DNA from: Acidobacteriota bacterium
GTDB lineage: Bacteria; Acidobacteriota; Terriglobia; Terriglobales; Acidobacteriaceae
Assembly: GCA_021779935.1 (NCBI GenBank)
Contig: JAJXZT010000056.1
Span: 1-51,976 of the forward strand
Direction of reading: 5' to 3'
Length of the DNA: 51,976 bases
Made by a program: the position numbers and the translations under genes. Positions 23,896-30,940 of this stretch are shown piece by piece; the stretch's first letter is position 1; every line of letters starts with the position of its first letter. The notes under the pieces are model-generated. The model saw only the letters and a program-made list of their open reading frames with translations, searched no databases and had not been told where the DNA came from.

Positions 23896-25947
23896 ATGCG
23901 CACTATCAGGCTCATTGTTGTGCTGCTGTTCGCATCCTTGGTTGCGGTCGCGCAAACCAAGCCCGCGCCGACTCCAATGCCGAAGGCCCCTGTCAGCTTC
24001 GATAAGGCTGCCATGGACACTTCCGTAAATCCGTGCCAGGACTTTTACCAGTACGCCTGCGGTGGATGGCGTGCAGCTCATCCCATTCCGCCCGACCAGT
24101 CCCGTTACGGGCGCTTCAACGAACTGCTCGATTACAACCTTGACGTCCTCCATGCCATCCTCGAAAAGGCTGCGGTCGCCAAGAATCGCACCCCGGTCGA
24201 ACAGAAGGTTGGCGACTTCTACTCCGCCTGCATGGATGAGTCGAAGATCGACGCGCTTGGCGCCAAGCCGATCGAGCCTGAACTGGCCCGCATCGCCAAG
24301 ATCACCAACCGCAAGCAGTTGATCGAAGAGATTGCTCATCTTCGCGCCACCGGTTCCGGCGCGCTCTTCGGCTTCTACATCAGCCCCGATCTTCACAACG
24401 CCGCCATCAACATCGCCGGCGTCGACCAGGGCGGCACCTCGCTTCCCGACCGCGACTACTATCTCAAGGACACACCGAAGATGGTGGAGACGCGCGCCAA
24501 GTACGTCGAGCACATGACTAATATGTTCAAGCTGCTCGGCGAGCCTGCCGACAAGGCGGAAGCCGATGCCAAGACCGTTCTCGGCATTGAGACCGATCTT
24601 GCCAAGGCGCAGATGGATCGCGTCGAGCGGCGCGATGCCCGCAACCGCGATCACAAGATGACCGTGGCACAGCTCAACGAAATCGCTCCCAACTTCGATT
24701 TCAACGCGTACTTCCCGGCCACCGGCGCCGGGCATTTCACCGAGCTCAACGTCGGCAACCCCGAGTTCTTCAAGCAGGTCAATGGACTGCTCGAATCCGA
24801 GTCCATCGACAACTGGAAGACCTATCTCCGCTGGCATGTTCTTGAATCGCATGCCGCCGTTCTCTCCAAGCCCTTCGTCGAGGAGAGCTTCAACTTCGAG
24901 GGCAAGTACATGCGTGGCGCCAAGGAGATGGAGCCTCGCTGGAAGCGCTGTACCCGCAGCACCGATCGTGCCCTCGGCGAAGCTCTTGGCCAGCTCTATG
25001 TCGCCAAGACCTTTGGTCCTGACGGCAAGGCCCGCATGTTGAAGCTCGTTGCCGAAATCGAAAAAGAGATGGGCAACGACATCAACGAGAACGACTGGAT
25101 GAGCGCCGAGACCAAGACACAGGCCCTGGCCAAACTGAAAGACGTCCAGAACAAGATCGGCTATCCCGACAAGTGGAAGGACTACAGCAGCGTTGTCATT
25201 AAGCCCAACGACTTTTACGGCGACGTCCAGCGCGCCCAGCTCTTCGAGCTGAAGCGCAATCTCGACAAGCTTGGCAAGCCGGTGGACAAGAGCGAGTGGG
25301 GCATGACTCCTCCCACCGTCAACGCCTACTACAGCCCGTCGCAGAACAACATCAACTTCCCGGCCGGCATTCTTCAGCCGCCGTTCTTCAGTCGCACCAT
25401 TGACGATCCCGTCAACTTTGGTGGCATCGGTGTCGTCATCGGCCACGAACTCACCCACGGCTTTGACGATTCCGGGCGCCGCTTCGACGGCAACGGCAAT
25501 CTTCGCGACTGGTGGACTCCCGCCGACGGCAAGGCATTCGACGAACGTGCCTCCTGCATCGCCAATGAGTACAGCGGCTTCGTCTCCGTGAAGGATCCCC
25601 AGGGCGGCGACGTGCATCTTAACGGCAAGCTGACGCTCGGCGAAAACGTGGCCGACAACGGCGGTCTTCGTCTTGCCTACGCGGCCGTAAAGGACCTGAT
25701 GGGCCCGGCGTGGAACAAGCCGATCGACGGCTTCACTCCCGCGCAGCGTTTCTTCCTTGGATTTGCCCAGGTGTGGTGTGAAAACGTGACTCCCCAGGCG
25801 GCTCGCCAACTGGCTCTCACCGATCCCCACTCTCCGGGCCGTTTCCGCGTCATCGGCGTTGTCTCGAACTCACCGGAATTCGCCTCGGCCTTCGGCTGCA
25901 AGAAGGGCGACCCCATGGTTCGCGAAAACGCTTGCCGCGTGTGGTAA
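23896..25947 (+). CDS. M13 family metallopeptidase (neprilysin/PepO-like), first copy
   Basis: A 683-residue secreted zinc endopeptidase. The signal peptide MRTIRLIVVLLFASLVAVAQ is cleaved near residue 20. The N-terminal M13 region (NPCQDFYQYACGGW) is followed by the catalytic domain with zinc motif HELTH at 517-521, the third-ligand block GENVADNGG, NAYYSPSQNNINFPAGIL, and the C terminus ENACRVW. Members cleave peptides of up to about 40 residues. ACGAGGAGAATT lies before the ATG at 23896. The next gene is a close paralogue with the same architecture, and each has its own terminator. The preceding 267 bases contain no gene. Confidence 0.95.
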   Translation: MRTIRLIVVLLFASLVAVAQTKPAPTPMPKAPVSFDKAAMDTSVNPCQDFYQYACGGWRAAHPIPPDQSRYGRFNELLDYNLDVLHAILEKAAVAKNRTPVEQKVGDFYSACMDESKIDALGAKPIEPELARIAKITNRKQLIEEIAHLRATGSGALFGFYISPDLHNAAINIAGVDQGGTSLPDRDYYLKDTPKMVETRAKYVEHMTNMFKLLGEPADKAEADAKTVLGIETDLAKAQMDRVERRDARNRDHKMTVAQLNEIAPNFDFNAYFPATGAGHFTELNVGNPEFFKQVNGLLESESIDNWKTYLRWHVLESHAAVLSKPFVEESFNFEGKYMRGAKEMEPRWKRCTRSTDRALGEALGQLYVAKTFGPDGKARMLKLVAEIEKEMGNDINENDWMSAETKTQALAKLKDVQNKIGYPDKWKDYSSVVIKPNDFYGDVQRAQLFELKRNLDKLGKPVDKSEWGMTPPTVNAYYSPSQNNINFPAGILQPPFFSRTIDDPVNFGGIGVVIGHELTHGFDDSGRRFDGNGNLRDWWTPADGKAFDERASCIANEYSGFVSVKDPQGGDVHLNGKLTLGENVADNGGLRLAYAAVKDLMGPAWNKPIDGFTPAQRFFLGFAQVWCENVTPQAARQLALTDPHSPGRFRVIGVVSNSPEFASAFGCKKGDPMVRENACRVW

Positions 25948-25959
25948 CGTAGTTGCCTG

Positions 25960-25992
25960 ACCGGAGGCTCGGCTCCCGGGCCTCCGGTTTTC
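25960..25992 (+). terminator. Terminator of the first M13 peptidase gene
   Basis: Stem CCGGAGGC (25961-25968) pairs with GCCTCCGG (25980-25987), followed by TTTTC. It lies 13 bases behind the stop. Confidence 0.85.
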
Positions 25993-26083
25993 TATTATCT
26001 ATGCGTCATTTGGTCCTAACCTGTAGTTCCCCAAACTCCATAGCCCTTGGGTGGGCGCTATACCAACCGAGAAAGAGGTCTGC

Positions 26084-28129
26084 ATGCGTCGTTTTGTCTT
26101 GATTCCCCTGTTGCTGCTGTTGGCCACGGCGTTTGCCATGGCTCAATCCAAGTCCGAACCAAAGAAAGAAGAGCAGCCGAAGCCCATCAGGGCTTTGGAT
26201 CTTTCCGCCCTCGACAAGACCGCCAACCCCTGCACTGACTTTTATCAGTACGCCTGTGGTGGTTGGATCGCGGAAAATCCCATCCCCGCCGATCAACCCG
26301 CATGGGGACGCTTCAACGAGTTGAGCGACAACAACCTCCTCGTCCTTCGCGACATCCTTGAGAAGGCCGAGATTGTCAAGCCGGGCCGCAGCGCCCTCGA
26401 CCAGAAGATCGGCGACTTCTACGCCTCCTGCATGGATGAGAAGGCCATCGACGCCAAGGGCCTCGCGCCGCTTGAACCTGAACTCAAGAAGATCGACGCC
26501 ATCACGAGCAAGACCGAGCTGCCCGCCTTTCTCGCCCAATCCCACATCGACGGTGTCAATTCGTTCTTCAACTTCGGCGCCGAGCCGGATGCCAAGAACG
26601 CTTCCATGACGATCGCCGGCACCGATCAGGGCGGTCTCGGCCTTCCCGATCGCGACTACTACCTCAAGACCGATCCCAAGTCCGTGCAACTGCGCACCGA
26701 GTACCAGGCGCACGTGCAGAAGATGCTCGAGCTCGCCGGCGTCAAGCCGGAAGTAGCCGCTGCCGACGCCAAGGCCGTCATGGCCATTGAGACCGAGCTG
26801 GCCAAGGCGTCCATGAGCCGCGTTGACCGTCGCGTGCCCAGCAACACCTATCACAAGATGACCGTGAAGGAACTCCAGGCCCTTAGCCCGGACTTCAACT
26901 GGAACGAGTACATCGTTGGACTCCACACCCCGGCCTTCGACTCGCTCAATGTCTCCGTTCCGGGATTCGTCAAGGGCTTCAACACTGTCCTTGCCGATAA
27001 TTCGCTCAGCGACATCAAGGCCTATCTCACCTGGCACGCCATCCATAACGCCGCGGGCATGTTGCCCACCGCCTTCGTCAACGAGACCTTCAACTTCTAC
27101 GGCAAGGAACTCACCGGCGCCAAGCAGTTGCGTCCGCGCTGGAAGCGTTGCGTCGGCGCCACCGATGGAGCCCTTGGCGAGGATCTCGGCCAGGCGTTCG
27201 TCGCCAGGACCTTCGGGCCTGACGGCAAGGCCCGTATGCTCGACATGGTGAAGCGCCTTGAAGCCGCTCTTCATCAGGACATCCAGACCCTTCCATGGAT
27301 GACCGAAACCACCAAGAAGCAGGCGCTCATCAAGCTCGCCGCCATCCAGAACAAGATCGGCTATCCCGATCACTGGCGCGACTACAGCGCACTGAAAATC
27401 GTCCGTGGCGATGCCCTTGGCAACACCACCCGTGCCGCCATCTTCGAGGCGCATCGCGAACTCAACAAGATCGGCAAGCCGGTCAACAAGAACGAGTGGG
27501 GCATGACTCCTCCCACCGTCAACGCCTACTACAACCCGCTCGAAAACAACATCAACTTCCCGGCCGGAATCCTCCAGCCTCCGTTCTTCGATAAGAACGC
27601 CAGTGACGCCTCCAACTTCGGCGGCATCGGCGCCGTCATCGGACACGAGCTTACCCACGGCTTCGACGACGAAGGCCGTCACTACGATGCCCAGGGCAAT
27701 CTCAAGGATTGGTGGACCGAGAAGGACTCCAAGGCGTTCGACGAGCGCACCGCCTGCCTGGTGAACGAATACGATGGCTTCAGCCCCATCCCCGGCGTTC
27801 ACCTCAACGGCAAACTGACGCTCGGCGAAAACACCGCCGATAACGGCGGCGTTCGCATCGCTCTCAAGGCCCTGGAAACCAAGGATGGCACGGGCGGCAA
27901 GAAGATCGACGGCTTCACCCCCGAACAGCAGTTCTTCCTCGGATGGGCGCAGGTCTGGTGCCAGAGCACCCGGCCGGAGTTCTCCCGGATGCTCGCGAAT
28001 GTCGATCCGCACTCGCCCGGTCAGTTCCGCGTCAACGGCGTCCTTGGCAACATGACCGAGTTCCAGAAAGCCTGGGGCTGCAAGGTTGGCCAACCCATGG
28101 TTCGCGCCAACGCCTGCCGCGTCTGGTAA
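26084..28129 (+). CDS. M13 family metallopeptidase (neprilysin/PepO-like), second copy
   Basis: A 681-residue secreted zinc peptidase paralogous to the gene just upstream. The signal peptide MRRFVLIPLLLLLATAFAMA is followed by a Lys/Glu-rich spacer and NPCTDFYQYACGGW. The zinc motif HELTH is at 521-525, GENTADNGG follows, and the end is NACRVW. Strings such as EWGMTPPTVNAYY and NNINFPAGILQPPFF are identical in the two copies, pointing to an old tandem duplication. The ATG at 26084 has AAAGAGG seven bases upstream; the frame stays open to 26051. Different peptide specificities are likely but cannot be read from the sequence. Confidence 0.95.
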   Translation: MRRFVLIPLLLLLATAFAMAQSKSEPKKEEQPKPIRALDLSALDKTANPCTDFYQYACGGWIAENPIPADQPAWGRFNELSDNNLLVLRDILEKAEIVKPGRSALDQKIGDFYASCMDEKAIDAKGLAPLEPELKKIDAITSKTELPAFLAQSHIDGVNSFFNFGAEPDAKNASMTIAGTDQGGLGLPDRDYYLKTDPKSVQLRTEYQAHVQKMLELAGVKPEVAAADAKAVMAIETELAKASMSRVDRRVPSNTYHKMTVKELQALSPDFNWNEYIVGLHTPAFDSLNVSVPGFVKGFNTVLADNSLSDIKAYLTWHAIHNAAGMLPTAFVNETFNFYGKELTGAKQLRPRWKRCVGATDGALGEDLGQAFVARTFGPDGKARMLDMVKRLEAALHQDIQTLPWMTETTKKQALIKLAAIQNKIGYPDHWRDYSALKIVRGDALGNTTRAAIFEAHRELNKIGKPVNKNEWGMTPPTVNAYYNPLENNINFPAGILQPPFFDKNASDASNFGGIGAVIGHELTHGFDDEGRHYDAQGNLKDWWTEKDSKAFDERTACLVNEYDGFSPIPGVHLNGKLTLGENTADNGGVRIALKALETKDGTGGKKIDGFTPEQQFFLGWAQVWCQSTRPEFSRMLANVDPHSPGQFRVNGVLGNMTEFQKAWGCKVGQPMVRANACRVW

Positions 28130-28154
28130 AAAATTAACCTGACTGTAAACACCA

Positions 28155-28184
28155 AGCCCCGGCAATTCCCGCCGGGGCTTTTCT
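28155..28184 (+). terminator. Terminator of the second M13 peptidase gene
   Basis: Stem AGCCCCGGC (28155-28163) and GCCGGGGCT (28171-28179) with a 7-base loop, then TTTTC. A strong intrinsic terminator. Confidence 0.9.
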
Positions 28185-28247
28185 CTTGTCTTCGTCTTCT
28201 GCCTTTGTTCTTGCCTTACCTAACAGCTAGCACCTAACGCCTGGCAC

Positions 28248-28610
28248 CTACTTCTGGAACCACATCTTTATCGCCGCCAGGAACATAAACGCCGCAAACC
28301 CCTTGCGCAGTCCCGTCGAGGACACCTGCTGCGCCCATCCGCCGCCCACCCATCCGCCGATCAGCAATCCCACCACGATCAGCACCGACATCGTCAGGTC
28401 CACGTGTCCGGCCTTGTAGTAGCGCCAGAATGCGAACAATCCCGTCGGCGGCAGCAGCACCGCCAGCGATGTTCCCTGCGCCGTGTGTTGATCCATGTGG
28501 AAGAAGTACACCAGTGCGGGCACGATGATGATCCCGCCTCCCACGCCCACCAGACCAGCCAGTATGCCTGCCGCCAAACCGATTGCGAGACCGCCAAGTA
28601 TGATCTTCAA
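28248..28610 (-). CDS. Small TauE/SafE family membrane transporter
   Basis: A 120-residue protein equal to one half of a TauE/SafE (DUF81) anion exporter. It begins MKIILGGLAIGLAAGILAGLVGVGGGIIIVPAL, the family's glycine-rich first repeat, and has three to four helices. One-repeat proteins of this size occur in the family and probably dimerise. It is divergent from a full-length two-repeat homologue at 28769. The substrate (sulfite, sulfoacetate or other organosulfur anions in known members) is not determined. Confidence 0.85.
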   Translation of the reverse strand: MKIILGGLAIGLAAGILAGLVGVGGGIIIVPALVYFFHMDQHTAQGTSLAVLLPPTGLFAFWRYYKAGHVDLTMSVLIVVGLLIGGWVGGGWAQQVSSTGLRKGFAAFMFLAAIKMWFQK

Positions 28611-28768
28611 GTCTCCTCCAGAGGCTTCTGCCGGAACGTAACTACCCGGAACCGGCCACTGCGGAATAGTGCCGCTCTATTTATAATCGTTTGTACTCTG
28701 TATTTCGATATTGCGTTGACGCGCTACTCCCGCGACGATGGCCTGTCGCTGTTGTTCTCAAGGACTCC

Positions 28769-29662
28769 ATGACTTACACCTATCACTTCATCCTCTTTCT
28801 CTTCGGAGGCGCCTGTTTTGCCGGCTTTTTCGGAGCGCTTCTGGGCATTGGAGGCGGTGTCTTCATCGTCCCCATCATGGTGTTGATGTTCCATCTCCCC
28901 ATGAAAGTCGCGGTGGCGGCCAGCCTCGTTTCGGTCATCGCCACTTCCAATGCCGGCGGGTCAAAATACGTCGATCAGCGCATCACCAACCTCAAGCTCG
29001 CCATGTTCCTTGAAGTCTTCACCACCATCGGCGCGCTTTCCGGAACCGTGCTCGCCCTCTATCTCCATGAGGGCACCATGTCGCTGATCTTTGCCGCGCT
29101 GCTTGGCTACATGGCGTATGCCTCGTACGCCACCCGCAACTTCGATGACCAACGCATCGCCGCCGGAACATTCGTCAACTGCAAGCAGGATCGCCTCTCG
29201 CACGCTTTGGCCCTGCACGGCAGCTATCACGATCTTGCAGCCGGCCGCAACGTCGACTACGTCGTCACCGGTTCCTGGATCGGCGGCGCCATCGCCTATC
29301 TCGCCGGCATCGCATCCGGCTTGCTCGGCGTCGGCGGAGGCGTGCTCAAGGTCTCGGCCATGAACCGCTACATGAACGTGCCGATGAAGGTCGCCGTCGG
29401 CACCAGCAAGCTGATGATCGGCGTCACCGCCGCTGTCGGTTCCATTCTTTTCTTCATGGCCGGACTGATCCACTTCGTCGTTGTCGGTCCCGTCGCCATC
29501 GGAACCACCGTGGGAGCCACCATCGGCACCAAGGTCATGAACCACCTGCACAGCCGCTCGCTCAAGTGGCTCTTCACCGCGATGATGCTCTACCTGGCCT
29601 ATGGCATGTTGGCAAAAGGGCTCCAGGTACAGTTCCACATCCACATCCCCACCATTGGATAG
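28769..29662 (+). CDS. TauE/SafE family sulfite exporter-like permease
   Basis: A 297-residue integral membrane protein with both TauE/SafE repeats: GGACFAGFFGALLGIGGGVFIVPIM at the start and AIYLAGIASGLLGVGGGVLKV-like sequence near residue 180. A soluble loop of about 45 residues containing CKQDRLSHAL separates the halves. AAGGA precedes the ATG at 28769. A DUF1634 membrane protein gene starts 14 bases after the stop; this pair recurs in many genomes and probably works as one transport complex. A TATAAT at 28682-28687 lies upstream, without a good -35. Confidence 0.9.
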   Translation: MTYTYHFILFLFGGACFAGFFGALLGIGGGVFIVPIMVLMFHLPMKVAVAASLVSVIATSNAGGSKYVDQRITNLKLAMFLEVFTTIGALSGTVLALYLHEGTMSLIFAALLGYMAYASYATRNFDDQRIAAGTFVNCKQDRLSHALALHGSYHDLAAGRNVDYVVTGSWIGGAIAYLAGIASGLLGVGGGVLKVSAMNRYMNVPMKVAVGTSKLMIGVTAAVGSILFFMAGLIHFVVVGPVAIGTTVGATIGTKVMNHLHSRSLKWLFTAMMLYLAYGMLAKGLQVQFHIHIPTIG

Positions 29663-29676
29663 GCGAGAGGCAGACC

Positions 29677-30087
29677 ATGGCAAACAATCAAATGAATGAG
29701 AAAGAAAGAGCACGGACGGCAACCGCGGAAGAGAATGTGTACGCCGGCGTCTACCACGTCCTGCTCGTCGGCATGTACATCAGCACCGCACTCTTCGCCC
29801 TCGGCATCATCCGCGCCATGATGCATCCCGAGTTTTACCCGCTCACCGCCTCGTGGGTCCGCGACCACTACCACTGGAGCCTTGTCCTCCACGGCCTCGT
29901 CACCTTCGATCCCATGACGCTGATGATGGTCGCCACGCTGCTGCTCATCCTGACTCCGGTGGTGCGCGTCATCGTCTCCATCCACGCCTTTGCCGTCGAT
30001 CACGACTACAAGTTCGTCGTTGTCACGTCGATTGTTTTGCTCGTGATGATTCTCACCTGCCTCCTTGGCCTGATGGGATTGCACTAG
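29677..30087 (+). CDS. DUF1634 family membrane protein
   Basis: A 136-residue protein with a charged N terminus and three hydrophobic helices (VYHVLLVGMYISTALFALG, MTLMMVATLLLILTPVVRV, FVVVTSIVLLVMILTCLLG). It matches the DUF1634 pattern, a family regularly encoded directly after TauE/SafE permeases. It is presumably an accessory subunit; the role is unknown. GAGAGG precedes the ATG at 29677, 14 bases behind the permease stop. Confidence 0.85.
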   Translation: MANNQMNEKERARTATAEENVYAGVYHVLLVGMYISTALFALGIIRAMMHPEFYPLTASWVRDHYHWSLVLHGLVTFDPMTLMMVATLLLILTPVVRVIVSIHAFAVDHDYKFVVVTSIVLLVMILTCLLGLMGLH

Positions 30088-30099
30088 GCGAACGCGAAG

Positions 30100-30122
30100 C
30101 CGGGGAGAAAATTTCCCCGGCC
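30100..30122 (+). terminator. Hairpin behind the TauE/DUF1634 pair
   Basis: CCGGGGA and TCCCCGG arms around an A/T-rich loop, shortly after the DUF1634 stop. No long T run follows, so termination may be partial. Coordinates are approximate to a base or two. Confidence 0.4.
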
Positions 30123-30192
30123 CAAGTTGCTTTGGCTCGCGACTCGTGACCCCGTGACTCGCAACTCCACTCCTCGCGATACAATTCCTCTC

Positions 30193-30906
30193 GTGACTGA
30201 ATCCCCACAGGCTGGCCCTCGCGCCGTTCCCGAAGGCGAATTCACAATTCGCCAGCGCATCTCTCTCTGGTTCATCTCCGCGCTCGGTTATCTCGCCATC
30301 CGCCTTATCTGCGCCACCATGCGCTTCAGCGTCTCCACGGAAACCGACACCGGCACGCCGCCCGAGCAAATGCCGCCACCCGGCTCCATTGCGCCCTTCT
30401 GGCATCGCTGCGTATTTTCCGCCACGTACTTTTTCCGTCGTCGCGGCATCTCCGTCATGACCAGCCGCAGCTTCGACGGCGAATACATCGCGCGCATCAT
30501 CGGACGCTTCGGCTTCGATCCCGTTCGTGGCTCCAGTTCTCGCGGAGGCATGCGCGCCTTGCTCGGCATGCACACCGTCATCGAGCGCGGAGGCGTTGCG
30601 GCCTTCACCATCGACGGCCCGCGCGGTCCGGTCTACGTCGCCAAGCCCGGCCCCGTCCTGCTCGCGCGCAACACCGCCGCTCCCATCTATTGTTTTTATG
30701 TCGCCGTCGATCGCGCCTGGGTCCTGCACTCGTGGGATCGCTTCATGATTCCCAGGCCCTTTGCCCGCGCACACATCCGCTGGTCCGCGCCCATCGTTGT
30801 CCCGCGCGAATCCGGCTCGCCGGAGATGGCGATTCTCCACGATGCCATGCAGCAAGCCCTCGAACGCGTCCGCCTCTACGCCGAATCCGAAGTCGCTTCC
30901 CGCTAA
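30193..30906 (+). CDS. Lysophospholipid acyltransferase family protein (DUF374)
   Basis: A 237-residue DUF374/LPLAT-like protein with an N-terminal membrane helix (ISLWFISALGYLAIRLICATM). The conserved blocks SRSFDGEYIARIIGRFGF, RGSSSRGGMRAL and FTIDGPRGPVYVAKPGPVLLAR are typical of this family, which resembles Kdo2-lipid A acyltransferases. It is probably an inner-membrane acyl transfer enzyme in envelope lipid synthesis; the exact acceptor is unknown. The start is GTG at 30193; the frame is open from 30127 but that part lies in an intergenic repeat. It is convergent with polA, 34 bases apart. Confidence 0.85.
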   Translation: MTESPQAGPRAVPEGEFTIRQRISLWFISALGYLAIRLICATMRFSVSTETDTGTPPEQMPPPGSIAPFWHRCVFSATYFFRRRGISVMTSRSFDGEYIARIIGRFGFDPVRGSSSRGGMRALLGMHTVIERGGVAAFTIDGPRGPVYVAKPGPVLLARNTAAPIYCFYVAVDRAWVLHSWDRFMIPRPFARAHIRWSAPIVVPRESGSPEMAILHDAMQQALERVRLYAESEVASR

Positions 30907-30940
30907 TGTGAATTTTCTGGATGGTTTGTCTCGTCCCGCC

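Noticed and set aside
23845-25830. Uninterrupted 661-codon frame antisense to the first M13 peptidase gene
   Set aside because: It mirrors the codon positions of a clear M13 gene in GC-rich DNA; the translation is Leu/Val/Gly-rich without any recognisable domain. A similar 719-codon antisense frame covers the second M13 gene (26006-28165).
30127-30192. TTG start giving a longer DUF374 protein
   Set aside because: The added residues are encoded by intergenic repeat sequence (GACTCGTGAC units) and are not family-like.
29599-30855. 418-codon minus-strand frame across DUF1634 and DUF374 genes
   Set aside because: The Asp/Gly/Ala-rich translation has no domain; both plus-strand genes are family members.
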